Of a stretch of 64,000 nucleotides of DNA, positions 17,948-26,980 are shown in pieces. The position numbers were made by a program, and so were the translations under genes. The notes below the pieces were generated by a model, which worked only from the letters and a program-made list of their open reading frames with translations, was not told the DNA's origin and searched no databases. The first letter of the stretch is position 1. Each line of letters opens with the position of its first letter. This stretch comes from WJKG01 sp964627305 (GTDB taxonomy: Bacteria; Zixibacteria; MSB-5A5; GN15; FEB-12), in contig CAZVHP010000003.1 in assembly GCA_964627305.1 (NCBI GenBank), positions 124,001 to 188,000 of the forward strand. Reading direction: 5' to 3'.

Positions 17948-19242
17948 TGATCGAACGGTACACGCCGCGTGAGATGGCCGAGCTGTGGTCGGACGAGAAT
18001 AAGTTCCGAACATGGCTGAAGGTGGAGCTTGAGGCCGCCAATGCCATGGCGCGGCTGAAGATCATCCCCAAAGAAGCCAACGATGTGCTCCAGCAGAAGG
18101 CCGACTTCAAGCTGGAGCGGATCAACGAGATAGAGGCGGAGGTCAACCACGACGTGATTGCGTTTCTGACCTCGGTGGAGGAGATAGTCGGCGATGAGGC
18201 GAAGTACCTGCATTATGGCATGACGTCCTCGGACGTGCTGGATACCTCGTGGTCTGTGCTGATGCAGCAGGCAGCCGGGTTGATCGACAAGAAGCTGCAG
18301 GAAGCATTGACAGAGATCCGGAAGCTGGCGAAGAAGTATAAGGATACACCGTGTATTGGTCGGACGCACGGTGTTCTGGCGGAGCCGATGACGCTCGGTT
18401 TGAAGTTCGCTGTCTGGTATACGGAACTGAAGCGGGGCCGCGAGCGCTTCGGGGCGGCGACTGAGATGGCGGCGGTAGGCAAGATATCGGGCGCGGTGGG
18501 GAATTTCGCCAATCTGGACCCGCGAGTTGAGCAGGCGGTGTGCCGGGCGCTGAAACTCCGCCCGGCAGGGGTATCGACGCAGGTGCTGCAGCGGGACCGT
18601 CATGCGTACTATGTGACGACACTGGCATTGCTGGCCAGCTCGCTGGAGAAGTTCGGGACGGAGGTCAGGAACCTCCAGCGGACCGAGATCGGAGAGATGG
18701 CCGAGGGGTTTGCGAAGAAGCAGAAGGGTTCCTCGGCGATGCCGCACAAGAAGAACCCGATCACGGCCGAGAGGCTGGCGGGTATTGCGCGGCTGGCGCG
18801 CGGCTACGCGGTGACGGCGATGGAGAATATAACCTTGTGGCACGAGCGGGATATCGCGCATAGTTCGGCCGAGCGGGTGATCATCCCGGATATAACGACG
18901 ATTGTCTATTATGGACTGCTCAAGTTCATTGAGATTCTCAAGGGACTCGTAATTAATGAGAAGCGGATGCTGGAGAATATCTACTATGGTGGCGGGTTGG
19001 TGTTCTCGCAGCGTTTACTGCTGGCGCTGGCGCCGAAGGTGGGTTCGCGCGACAAGGCGTACCGACTGGTGCAGCGCAACGCCATGAAGGCGGCCGCCGG
19101 GTCGGGGCGTTTCAGGGACCTGGTGAAGAAGGATAAGGAGATCACAGAGCACATGAGTGAAGCTGAGATTGACAAGAGTTTTGAGCTGGAGTACTACACC
19201 AGGCATGTAGACACCATATTCCGGCGGGTGTTTGGGCGATGA
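17947..19242 (+). CDS. purB: Adenylosuccinate lyase
   Basis: 431 residues, normal for PurB. The fumarase-superfamily signature SSAMPHKKNPI is present (flexible catalytic loop with Ser), with the earlier motifs YGMTSSDVLDTS and GRTHGVLAEPMT carrying catalytic His residues. It catalyses two steps of purine synthesis: SAICAR to AICAR and adenylosuccinate to AMP. Start and stop both overlap neighbours by 1-4 bases, so it is in the middle of a coupled operon with psd, pssA, purS and purQ. Confidence 0.96.
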   Translation: MIERYTPREMAELWSDENKFRTWLKVELEAANAMARLKIIPKEANDVLQQKADFKLERINEIEAEVNHDVIAFLTSVEEIVGDEAKYLHYGMTSSDVLDTSWSVLMQQAAGLIDKKLQEALTEIRKLAKKYKDTPCIGRTHGVLAEPMTLGLKFAVWYTELKRGRERFGAATEMAAVGKISGAVGNFANLDPRVEQAVCRALKLRPAGVSTQVLQRDRHAYYVTTLALLASSLEKFGTEVRNLQRTEIGEMAEGFAKKQKGSSAMPHKKNPITAERLAGIARLARGYAVTAMENITLWHERDIAHSSAERVIIPDITTIVYYGLLKFIEILKGLVINEKRMLENIYYGGGLVFSQRLLLALAPKVGSRDKAYRLVQRNAMKAAAGSGRFRDLVKKDKEITEHMSEAEIDKSFELEYYTRHVDTIFRRVFGR

Positions 19243-19964
19243 TTGCGCGCGAGGGCATACCCTTTACACTGGTTGGCGTGGTGCTGACAGTGGTGGTGTT
19301 CCTGCTGGCGGCCCGCTGGAGCAACTGGTGGCTGTTTGGCGTGAGTGCCGCGCTGGCGCTGCTGACGCTTTTTGCCACGTATTTCTTTCGCGATCCGGAT
19401 CGGGCGATTCCGCCGGGCAACGAAAGCCTGATCGTGGCGCCGGCCGACGGGAAGGTGATCGGGATCGACACGGTAAGTGACGTCTCATATGTGGGCGAGC
19501 GGGCGATCAAGGTGTCAATATTCCTGTCAGTACTGGATGTGCACGTGAACCGCGTCCCGATTTCGGGGCGGGTGGAGAAGTTCGAGTACAAGAAGGGGGA
19601 GTTCCACGCGGCCTTTATGGACAAGGCGTCGGGTCTGAATGAGCAGACCGTGATCAGGATCAGATCGCGGCTGGGCGCGGGCGTGATCGTCAAACAGATC
19701 GCGGGAGTGCTGGCGCGGCGGATTGTGTGCCGTCTGGAAGAGGGCCAACAGGTGGCGGCTGGGGAGCGGTTCGGACTGATTCGGTTCGGGTCTCGCACGG
19801 AGTTGTTTCTTCCGGTGGATACCCGGTTGTCGGTGGAAATGGGGGATCATGTCGCGGGGGGAAGCAGCGTGATCGGGTATCTTGCGGATCGCTCCAGCTC
19901 GGCGGGTGAGGATGCGGAGCAGAAGGAGGTTTCGGCTGCAAGGGGAGACGATGTCAAGCTATAG
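19239..19964 (+). CDS. psd: Phosphatidylserine decarboxylase, short (GSS) type
   Basis: 241 residues, the compact form of the family. Two N-terminal membrane segments precede FFRDPDRAIP, the loop VHVNRVPISG, and the C-terminal maturation site GGSS near residue 209, where self-cleavage would make the pyruvoyl cofactor. It converts phosphatidylserine to phosphatidylethanolamine at the inner membrane. It starts at an ATGA overlap with purB and overlaps pssA, which makes its substrate, by 14 nt. The pair forms the phosphatidylethanolamine branch. Confidence 0.92.
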   Translation: MIAREGIPFTLVGVVLTVVVFLLAARWSNWWLFGVSAALALLTLFATYFFRDPDRAIPPGNESLIVAPADGKVIGIDTVSDVSYVGERAIKVSIFLSVLDVHVNRVPISGRVEKFEYKKGEFHAAFMDKASGLNEQTVIRIRSRLGAGVIVKQIAGVLARRIVCRLEEGQQVAAGERFGLIRFGSRTELFLPVDTRLSVEMGDHVAGGSSVIGYLADRSSSAGEDAEQKEVSAARGDDVKL

Positions 19965-20706
19965 GGGGTTGCTCCCGGGGACATTCACGATGGGCAATGT
20001 GGTCTGCGGGTTCGTGGCCATATTGCAGGCGCTCGAGGGCAAGCCGGTGATGGCTTGCTGGTTTGTGTTGCTGGCGGCGTTTTTTGATCTGCTCGATGGC
20101 AAGGTGGCGCGTATGAGCGGAGCGACCTCGCAGTTCGGGATCGAGTTGGATTCACTGGCCGATGTCATCTCGTTTGCAGTTGCGCCGGTGGTGATTATCT
20201 ATTCGCTCAAGCTGAGCTATATCAGTTCTATGGCGTGGATGGTGGTCGGTATCGTTTACCTGATGTCGGCCTGTTATCGGCTGGCGCGGTTCAACCTGTT
20301 TGCCACCAGTGAAGAGAAGAGCGACTTCAAGGGGTTGCCGGTGCCGGCTGCAGCGCTGTTTCTCATGTCGTATATTATCTTCTCTTTCAAAGTCTGGGGC
20401 CAGATCGAGTATCAGCAGTGGGTAGTGGTGATGATTGTGGGGACGGCCTTCCTGATGGCGACACAGGTGCCGTTTGAGATGGTCCCCGACCGGTTTCACA
20501 CGATGCAGAACCGCGTCAAGCTGCTGGTTCTGCTGACTGCGGGGGTGTTGGTGCTGATCGAACCGAGACTGTTGTTGTTTCCGATTTTCGGTTTGTATAT
20601 ATTGCTGAATGTCGCCCGGGAGCTGTATCGGCAGTTTTCTCGAGGCGTGAACCGGGTAGCCGGGCGGTCATCGGATGAGCCTGCCAACAACGAGGAACGG
20701 GAGTGA
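19951..20706 (+). CDS. pssA: CDP-diacylglycerol-serine O-phosphatidyltransferase
   Basis: 251 residues from the ATG at 19951, chosen because MSSYRGLLPG is followed at once by the conserved FTMGNVVCGF and because GGGGAG precedes it. The CDP-alcohol phosphotransferase signature DG-x2-AR-x8-G-x3-D-x3-D is complete (DGKVAR ... FGIELDSLAD). There are about seven membrane helices. It makes phosphatidylserine from CDP-diacylglycerol and L-serine for Psd. The stop overlaps the purS start (TGATG). Confidence 0.94.
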   Translation: MSSYRGLLPGTFTMGNVVCGFVAILQALEGKPVMACWFVLLAAFFDLLDGKVARMSGATSQFGIELDSLADVISFAVAPVVIIYSLKLSYISSMAWMVVGIVYLMSACYRLARFNLFATSEEKSDFKGLPVPAAALFLMSYIIFSFKVWGQIEYQQWVVVMIVGTAFLMATQVPFEMVPDRFHTMQNRVKLLVLLTAGVLVLIEPRLLLFPIFGLYILLNVARELYRQFSRGVNRVAGRSSDEPANNEERE

Positions 20707-20948
20707 TGAGCAAGAAAGCGACTGTCTATGTGCGGCTCAAGGATGGGGTTCTGGACCCTCAGGGCGTGACGATTCACAAGGCCCTCAATCAGATGGGGTA
20801 TAGTGAGTTTGCCTCGGTGCGGTCGGGTCGATTCTTTGAACTTGAGATTGCTGGTGGCTCGGAGGACATTGATAGTCGGCTTCAGGAGGTGTGTTCCCGG
20901 CTGCTGTCGAATCCGGTGATCGAGAATTTTCACATCGAGAAGGAATAG
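20706..20948 (+). CDS. purS: Phosphoribosylformylglycinamidine synthase subunit PurS
   Basis: 80 residues, typical small PurS (ATVYVRLKDGVLDPQG, then GYSEFASVRSGRFFELEI). It bridges PurQ and the small-type PurL in the three-subunit FGAM synthase. The large subunit PurL is not in the window. It is coupled to pssA upstream and lies 4 nt before purQ. Confidence 0.93.
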   Translation: MSKKATVYVRLKDGVLDPQGVTIHKALNQMGYSEFASVRSGRFFELEIAGGSEDIDSRLQEVCSRLLSNPVIENFHIEKE

Positions 20949-20952
20949 GGCT

Positions 20953-21654
20953 ATGAAGGTCGGTGTGGTGACGTTCCCCGGATCGAACTGCGACTACGAC
21001 GCGTATGCCGCCATCAGGCATGTAATGGGCGAGCAGGCGACGTTTTTGTGGCACCAGTCGACTGACCTTGAGGGATGCGACCTGATCATTTTGCCGGGCG
21101 GGTTCTCGTACGGAGATTACCTTCGTGCGGGCGCTATCGCGCGCTTCTCGCCGATTATGGACAAGGTGGTCATGTTCGCCAATTCTGGTGGCCTGGTGAT
21201 GGGGATATGCAACGGGTTTCAGGTGCTGACCGAGTGCGGGCTGTTGCCGGGAGCGTTGATGCGGAATCGCCACTTGCGGTTCAGTTGCCGGTATGTGAGT
21301 ATCCGCGCCGAGCGTACGGACACGGCCTTCACCGGCCGGTGCCGGCAGCACGAGGTGCTGCGCATACCGATCGCTCATGGCGAGGGGAATTACTTCTATC
21401 ATGACGACCAGATCAGGCGCCTTGAGGATAACGGTCAGGTGCTGTTTCGGTACTGTGATGCGGAGGGGCAGGTAACGTCCGAGGCGAACCCGAACGGGTC
21501 AATCAACAATATTGGCGGCATAATGAATGCTGAGGGTAACGTGTTAGGGATGATGCCGCACCCGGAGCGGGCGGTGGAACCGATACTGGGATCGGATGAC
21601 GGGCTGAAGATTCTTGAATCAGTTCGCCACGCGCTGTCGTATCAATCTGTGTGA
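20953..21654 (+). CDS. purQ: Phosphoribosylformylglycinamidine synthase, glutaminase subunit PurQ
   Basis: 233 residues. Class I glutamine amidotransferase: start VGVVTFPGSNCD, nucleophile Cys86 in GICNGFQ, and a C-terminal MPHPERAVEP with the catalytic His/Glu. It provides ammonia to PurL for step 4 of purine synthesis. It directly follows purS and is followed after 7 nt by a small membrane protein gene. Confidence 0.95.
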   Translation: MKVGVVTFPGSNCDYDAYAAIRHVMGEQATFLWHQSTDLEGCDLIILPGGFSYGDYLRAGAIARFSPIMDKVVMFANSGGLVMGICNGFQVLTECGLLPGALMRNRHLRFSCRYVSIRAERTDTAFTGRCRQHEVLRIPIAHGEGNYFYHDDQIRRLEDNGQVLFRYCDAEGQVTSEANPNGSINNIGGIMNAEGNVLGMMPHPERAVEPILGSDDGLKILESVRHALSYQSV

Positions 21655-21661
21655 GGGGAAA

Positions 21662-21928
21662 TTGAAGAGACGTGAGTTAACGTTTATTATCATTGCGCTG
21701 GTATTGGGCGCAGTCATTGGTGGATTACTGGGTGATATCGTGGGTACGTATTTGCCGCCGGGAGCCGCCAAGACCATGTTTACGAAATCGATCACTATCG
21801 GTATCGACACGGTCAAAGTTGATTTCTACGCGATTTCATTCATGTTCGGGTTGACATTGCAGATCAATTTCATGTCCGTTCTGGTGATCTTGCTGGTGAT
21901 CGTCTATTTCCGCTGGTGGTACTTGTAG
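21662..21928 (+). CDS. Small membrane protein, DUF4321 family
   Basis: 88 residues from a TTG at 21662, chosen because GAGGGG lies just upstream and the encoded sequence then starts with a basic stretch before the first helix. Two membrane helices (LTFIIIALVLGAVIGGLLGD and the C-terminal half) flank a short loop. The pattern matches DUF4321, found mainly in FCB and Firmicute genomes; function unknown. It is in the operon between purQ and tatA. Confidence 0.6.
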   Translation: MKRRELTFIIIALVLGAVIGGLLGDIVGTYLPPGAAKTMFTKSITIGIDTVKVDFYAISFMFGLTLQINFMSVLVILLVIVYFRWWYL

Positions 21929-21954
21929 CCGCCGGATGAGACTGGAGGTAGTCT

Positions 21955-22182
21955 ATGGGTTTGGGTTGGCAGGAACTGGTACTGATTTTTGTGGCCGTCC
22001 TGCTTCTGTTCGGCGCCAAGCGGCTTCCTGAGATCGCTCAGGGGCTTGGTAAGGGTATTCGGGAGTTCAAGAAGGCGATGCACGAGACGACCGACGAGTT
22101 GAAGGGATCGGTCAATGAGAAGCCGCCGGAAGTGACCTCGAATGAGAGCAAGGGCGAGCAGAAGAAGCAGAACCATGGTTGA
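21955..22182 (+). CDS. tatA: Twin-arginine translocase subunit TatA/TatE
   Basis: 75 residues: a short N-terminal helix beginning GWQELVLIFVAVLLLFG, the hinge FGAKRLPEIAQGLGKGI, an amphipathic helix and a charged tail. It forms the oligomeric pore for folded proteins exported by Tat. TatC is not in the window. Confidence 0.92.
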   Translation: MGLGWQELVLIFVAVLLLFGAKRLPEIAQGLGKGIREFKKAMHETTDELKGSVNEKPPEVTSNESKGEQKKQNHG

Positions 22183-22210
22183 TCGGTAGCCACCAGAGAG
22201 CACAGAGAAG

Positions 22211-22690
22211 ATGGCAGTCACATTTGGTAAAAACGACGCGACCAGGGTGGCCAAGGTGCTTGGCGCTTCCAAGATCACGAAGTTGCCCGATCACTTCCGT
22301 ATGAAGGTGGTCAACGACGAGGACAGCCGTTCTTTGGTCCTTGAGATCTACCCGGAGGAGATGCTTGGCATAGAGCGCGGGATGCTGATCGTGGTCTACA
22401 CGGGCAACTCTCATTTGCAGCTTCATAACTGCACCGGATATGTCGTCTCGGAGGAGCTGGGTGAGGTGACGTTTGTGGCCGAGTCGGAGCGGCGTCTGTC
22501 CGGGCTGGTCGTGGAGCGGGGGGCGTCGTGTTCCCTGTATGCCCAGCTGGACCGTCGGCTGATCTCGACCGACTTCACGCAGTTGGGGGTGGAGGTGATG
22601 CTGTCGGGAGTGGCCTTGTCGCTGGCCGAGGAGATACTCTCGGATCCGGAGGTGGGGCCGGATGAAGACGCTGGGGGAGAGAAGTCCTGA
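22211..22690 (+). CDS. Conserved hypothetical protein, 159 residues
   Basis: No signal peptide or membrane segment. The sequence looks like a small mixed alpha/beta protein (start MAVTFGKNDATRVAKVLG, central GIERGMLIVVYTG and SHLQLHNCTGYVV) with an acidic C-terminus. I do not recognise a family. It is the last gene of the long housekeeping run, 28 nt after tatA, and is followed by a hairpin terminator. GC content and codon use resemble the neighbours, so it is likely a resident gene. Confidence 0.6.
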   Translation: MAVTFGKNDATRVAKVLGASKITKLPDHFRMKVVNDEDSRSLVLEIYPEEMLGIERGMLIVVYTGNSHLQLHNCTGYVVSEELGEVTFVAESERRLSGLVVERGASCSLYAQLDRRLISTDFTQLGVEVMLSGVALSLAEEILSDPEVGPDEDAGGEKS

Positions 22691-22732
22691 TTGCTGCGGA
22701 CTTTAGCGCTTTCCCGATACATGATAACAGAC

Positions 22733-22763
22733 ACGGGCCATCGAGTTGATCTCGATGGCCCGT
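22733..22763 (+). terminator. Hairpin between convergent genes
   Basis: A perfect 13-bp stem (22733-22745 with 22751-22763) with a 5-nt loop lies 43 nt after the unknown gene and 40 nt before the end of the convergent kinase gene. There is no long T run on either side, so it may work as a bidirectional transcript-end structure. Confidence 0.65.
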
Positions 22764-22802
22764 CTTCATATACCTTGCGAGTGATTGCTGTCAGGTGGCT
22801 GT

Positions 22803-25445
22803 CTATGAGGCAAACGACTCCACGAAATCTGAAAGAGCGGTTCTAATCTCCGAGGCCCGTTGGTATCGTTCCGAGGGATTCTTCTTGAGGGCTTTGGAGA
22901 TGACATGATCGAACAGGAGCGGGAGGTCCGGGTTGACGTCGGAGGGCTTCTCCGGTTCGGTGTTGATAATGGCATAGATCAGGGAAGTGAGGTTCTCGCC
23001 GCGGAAGGGCCGCCGTCCGAGCAGCATTTCGTACATGACGACACCGAGGCTGAACAAGTCGGCTCGCTGATCGATCTGCGCTCCCTTGAGCTGTTCGGGC
23101 GAGATATAGTTGGGTGTACCCATAGCGATACCGGTTTTGGTCATGGAGTTGGAGTCGACACGAGCGATGCCATAGTCCATGACCTTCACGAGGTAGTTTT
23201 CGAGAATCATGATATTGGCCGGTTTGATGTCGCGGTGGACGATCTTGCGCTCGTGGGCATATTCCAGGGCCGAGCAAATCTGGGTGATGATCTGTGCGAT
23301 GATCTTGTAGTTGAACTTGACCTTGCGCTTGATCATATCCTCGAGCGTGCGTCCTTCGAGGTACTCCATAGCGATGTATTGCAGGTGTCCTTCGCTGCCG
23401 ACGTCGTAGATCGTCACGATGTTGGGGTGCGACAGTTTGCCGGCAGCCTGAGCCTCACGGTAGAGGCGTTCTTTCAGTTCGGCCATCTCGTCGGGATCAT
23501 TGACGAAATCCAGACGAATGGTCTTGAGGGCTACCGGTCGGTTAATCGCGGGATCGATTCCCTTGTAGACATGGCCCATGGCGCCCTTGCCGAGGGTGCC
23601 GGTGATCTGGTAGCGGCCGAGCGCCTTGATCTGTGGTATCCGGCCGCTGTCTGCGCCCATGACACGGCCGCTGTCGGTGATGGCGGGTGCGGCTTCGTCC
23701 TGAATCTCCTGCGGCACGGCGACGGCGGCATCGCTGTCGCTCAGGCCGAGGTCCTCCGGTTCCTCCAGCCTGATGGCGCTGCTGTCAAAAATGTCCGGGT
23801 CACTGTCGGTGACGACGACTGAATCCGAGTCAGTTGGGCCGCCGGCCGTGGGTTCATCGAGGCTGATTTCGCCCGGATCTGCGAAGGCCGGCTCGGTGCG
23901 GTCTATCGGAGTCTGGTCGCCGGGGCCGATGATTTCGGGGCTGGAGGAGATGGGCGTATCGAGGGCATCATTGCCGACAGTCTTTTCAAAGTTGCTGCTG
24001 TTCTGAACATCCGGAGCAAAGCCCGCGGCGGTGGCGGCCTGGGACTCGTTGAGGTCGAGGGCCTGATGGTCCTTGAAGGCCGGTTCGGGGATGTGCTCGG
24101 TGGGAATATAGGACTCCGGAATGGGTTTGTCCCGCCTCGGTTTCGGCTTGGCAAGCGGCACGGTGTCGGCATTGACGGATTTGTCAGATGTCCGCGTACG
24201 GGCCGTAAGCTGTTCGCTCTGGATCAGCTTGGTGTCCACCAGTGGTGAGGCTACCATAGATAACAGCAATTGCAGCGCAAGGTAGACGGTCGTAATGAGG
24301 GTGGCCGAGTACGCGACGATGACGACGTTAGCGACGGCCAGAGCCAGCAGGGCCGCGCCGGTTACCAGCAGGCGTTTCTTCAGTTTGAGCATGGGCAGGA
24401 AGTATGCGCACAGACCGCCAACGAAGAAGAGGATGAGCATGTCGAGCAACGGTTTGTGGAAGATCGTGACAATGGAACCATTGACGAGATTCTCGATGAC
24501 ATTGGCCTTGATGTTCAGTTTCGACATTTCTTTGGACTGTGGTGTGCGGAAGACTTCGCCGGTGGTAGTGAAGTCATCGGGACCGACAATGACCACGCGG
24601 TTCTTGAGCTTTTTGAAGTCGAAATCCTCGCCGAGCACCTTGCCGGCCGAGTAGGTTGCAAACGCTTCATCGGGAGACCACGAAACGAAGTATTCAGAGC
24701 GGCTGTTAATGGGCACGATAGCCTTGCCGCCTATATTGATCTGCTTGCCCTCGGTGACCACGATCTTGTGAGTGGGCACATCGAGGAATTCTGCCGCTGC
24801 CAGGAGCTCCAGTGAGGGGTAGTAGTAGCCCTCGTAGTGAATGACGAGAGGCTGGTGGCGCAGGATGCGGTCCTCGTCGGGGACAGTGTACTCGAAGCCC
24901 AGGCCGACACCGGCTTTGAGGACCTTCTCGGCCGGCAGGAAGACTTTTCGGACAAGGAGGCTGGATTCCTCATCCATCAGTCCGAGGGCGCTGTTAATGC
25001 CGATCGAATTGTTGAACAGGTGTTCCGGGTTGTCGGCCTTCCGGCTGCGGAAGGTGGAGACGGCGACGTCGTAGGGGACGACGACGTTGTGTATCCATGA
25101 GAGCTGTTCGGACAGTATCTGGCTGTAGCCGGCGCTGTCCTGCCGGGCATCCTCTGGCAGCGGGAAGTTGACGACTACGGCCTTTGGTTCGGCGCCGCCG
25201 ATGGCGGCCAGCAGGTCTGCCACACGATCGTAGTTCCAGGGCCAGGGACCGAACTCGTTTTCGGCGAAGGTGTCGATTTTTACGATGGCGATGTTGGGCC
25301 TGGTCTCATCGGTGGTGGTCACGCCCAGCAGATAATCGTCAAGAGAACGCTGCCAGGATTCCATGACGCCGAAGTTGTTTGCGTACAGAATGACCACGAG
25401 GATGGAGATCAGCAGGTACAGGATGTGAGATGAGTACTTGTTCAT
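22803..25445 (-). CDS. CHASE2 sensor Ser/Thr protein kinase
   Basis: 880 residues. One N-terminal helix (about 8-25) leads into a CHASE2-type extracytoplasmic sensor (~30-320: DDYLLGVTTTDETRPNIAIV, GPWPWNYDRVADLL), then two or three helices (~335-395). A ~210-residue acidic, Pro/Ser-rich linker follows, and then a Hanks-type kinase domain (~605-875). Visible kinase motifs: glycine loop LGKGAMGHVY, ATP Lys in ALKTI, catalytic loop HRDIKPANIM, and a metal loop reading DYG instead of DFG. The linker is a likely autophosphorylation or FHA-binding region. Transcription order is FHA protein, phosphoesterase, kinase with gaps of 4 and 12 nt, which suggests one signalling unit. Confidence 0.92.
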   Translation of the reverse strand: MNKYSSHILYLLISILVVILYANNFGVMESWQRSLDDYLLGVTTTDETRPNIAIVKIDTFAENEFGPWPWNYDRVADLLAAIGGAEPKAVVVNFPLPEDARQDSAGYSQILSEQLSWIHNVVVPYDVAVSTFRSRKADNPEHLFNNSIGINSALGLMDEESSLLVRKVFLPAEKVLKAGVGLGFEYTVPDEDRILRHQPLVIHYEGYYYPSLELLAAAEFLDVPTHKIVVTEGKQINIGGKAIVPINSRSEYFVSWSPDEAFATYSAGKVLGEDFDFKKLKNRVVIVGPDDFTTTGEVFRTPQSKEMSKLNIKANVIENLVNGSIVTIFHKPLLDMLILFFVGGLCAYFLPMLKLKKRLLVTGAALLALAVANVVIVAYSATLITTVYLALQLLLSMVASPLVDTKLIQSEQLTARTRTSDKSVNADTVPLAKPKPRRDKPIPESYIPTEHIPEPAFKDHQALDLNESQAATAAGFAPDVQNSSNFEKTVGNDALDTPISSSPEIIGPGDQTPIDRTEPAFADPGEISLDEPTAGGPTDSDSVVVTDSDPDIFDSSAIRLEEPEDLGLSDSDAAVAVPQEIQDEAAPAITDSGRVMGADSGRIPQIKALGRYQITGTLGKGAMGHVYKGIDPAINRPVALKTIRLDFVNDPDEMAELKERLYREAQAAGKLSHPNIVTIYDVGSEGHLQYIAMEYLEGRTLEDMIKRKVKFNYKIIAQIITQICSALEYAHERKIVHRDIKPANIMILENYLVKVMDYGIARVDSNSMTKTGIAMGTPNYISPEQLKGAQIDQRADLFSLGVVMYEMLLGRRPFRGENLTSLIYAIINTEPEKPSDVNPDLPLLFDHVISKALKKNPSERYQRASEIRTALSDFVESFAS

Positions 25446-25457
25446 TGCGGCCTCATG

Positions 25458-26186
25458 CTATCTTCCAACAGCCAGTCGTTCGCTGAGAAATCCCGGCAGA
25501 CCGGCATCCAGCATTTTCCTTTGGGCGGTAGCGATGTCGTACTCGACTCTGGTGTAGACGACATCGCTGGTATCGGTGTCAAAGGTGACGAAGCAGGCTC
25601 TGGGATCGTAATCGCGGGGCTGTCCGGTTGAGCCGATGTTTATGATATACCGTGTGTCCTCATTGGGGACGAAGTCGTGGCCGACTTTCTCCCGGGGCGG
25701 GCCGCCGGGTGATTCGGCGAAGATAGCCGGAACATGGGAATGGCCGCAGAAGCAGAGGCGCTGCTTGAGGTGTTCGAAGGCCACTGCTGCCTGTTTGGTG
25801 TCGAGAATGTAATGCCACCTCCCGGGGTTGTTGGGGGAGGCGTGGACGAAGTAGAGATCGTCTTTCGCGTGGTCAAATGGAAAGCCTTTGATGAGTTGAA
25901 TGTGTCGATCGCTCAGGGCGGCCTGGGTCCACTTGACTGATATTTTCGCCGAGTCGTTGTAGGACTCGGTCGAGAGGTATCCGATGACCGCGTATTCGTG
26001 ATTACCCATGAGCACGAGATCGCAGTGTTTGTCGACGAGGTCCAGACAGGTGGCAGGATCGGCCCCGTAGCCGATGACGTCGCCGAGGCAGTAGATGGTA
26101 TCGACTTCCTGCTGCTCAATCTGCGATAGAACCGCGGTCAGGGCCTCGAGATTCCCATGTATGTCCGATATCATGGCGATGCGCAT
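25458..26186 (-). CDS. Calcineurin-like metallophosphoesterase
   Basis: 242 residues. Metal-binding motifs of the family are present in order: SDIHGN near the N-terminus, GDVIGYG, GNHE (MGNHEYAVIG), and CGHSHVP. It resembles the YfcE/DUF2437-type phosphodiesterases of roughly this length. The substrate is unknown. Because it lies between an FHA protein and a Ser/Thr kinase, a protein-phosphatase or nucleotide-signal role is possible, but this is inference from position. Confidence 0.88.
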   Translation of the reverse strand: MRIAMISDIHGNLEALTAVLSQIEQQEVDTIYCLGDVIGYGADPATCLDLVDKHCDLVLMGNHEYAVIGYLSTESYNDSAKISVKWTQAALSDRHIQLIKGFPFDHAKDDLYFVHASPNNPGRWHYILDTKQAAVAFEHLKQRLCFCGHSHVPAIFAESPGGPPREKVGHDFVPNEDTRYIINIGSTGQPRDYDPRACFVTFDTDTSDVVYTRVEYDIATAQRKMLDAGLPGFLSERLAVGR

Positions 26187-26190
26187 GTGT

Positions 26191-26883
26191 TCAATGTCCC
26201 TGCAGAAACTTGAAGGTGCTCTTGCCGACTGTAATCAGGTCGCCGTTTTTCAGTTCGTGGCGGTCAACCGGCTCGCCATTGGCCATAGTTTTGCCGGGTT
26301 TACCGAGGTTGACGAGGAAGTAGGTGTTGTCTTCACGGACGATCTTCGCCTGAATTCCGCTCATCCAGAATCCCCTGGCCGGGACGTGGACGAACTTCGC
26401 TTTGCCGATCGTGGTGACCTCGCGTTCCAGCTCGACCTCCTCAAACGGGGCGTTTTCCATGCCGAGCAGAACGGAGCAACCGTAGCGGCTGACGATCTGG
26501 CGCTCGAGCTGGTCGTTGGCCACCATGTCCCGATGTTTCTTCGTATTGAGGACCATGGTACCATCGAATCCGCTCGGATCATCGGGGTCGGCATCCTGTT
26601 CGGTTTTGAAGATCAGGGTGTACTTTCCAATGGTGATGCTGTCGTTCTGGCGCAGCAGTTCCTCTGTGACCTTCCGGTTGTTGACGAAGGTACCGTTAAG
26701 CGACTCGTTGTCGATAACGACGGCGGCGTTGTCGTTGAACTCAATCAAGGCGTGTTTGCGCGAGACACCGCGGTTTTCCAGGACGATGTCGTTGTCGTTC
26801 GTACGTCCAACGGATATACGCTTTTTCTCGGTGACAAACCGCTCGACCACCTTGTCGTCGTATTTAACGATGATCTCCGGCAT
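26191..26883 (-). CDS. Double FHA-domain protein
   Basis: 230 residues from the ATG at 26883 (MPEIIVKYDD), preceded by AAGGAAAGG. The first FHA domain (~20-90) shows GRTNDNDIVL, SRKHALI and LNGTFVNN, the phosphothreonine-binding pattern. A second, more diverged FHA-like domain fills the C-terminal half (~140-225: IGKAKFVHVPARG, then KTMANGEPV and LKNGDLITVG). FHA domains bind phosphothreonine peptides, and the kinase in the same operon is the obvious source. It is the first gene of the operon and diverges from dusB. Confidence 0.9.
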   Translation of the reverse strand: MPEIIVKYDDKVVERFVTEKKRISVGRTNDNDIVLENRGVSRKHALIEFNDNAAVVIDNESLNGTFVNNRKVTEELLRQNDSITIGKYTLIFKTEQDADPDDPSGFDGTMVLNTKKHRDMVANDQLERQIVSRYGCSVLLGMENAPFEEVELEREVTTIGKAKFVHVPARGFWMSGIQAKIVREDNTYFLVNLGKPGKTMANGEPVDRHELKNGDLITVGKSTFKFLQGH

Positions 26884-26980
26884 GGCGTATCCTTTCCTTA
26901 AGACCAACCCGTGATCGTAACTGATGCGCCTGTCGGCCAAAATGCCGGAATCTCAGCGGGTTACAGCGAACCGTCAGGCC

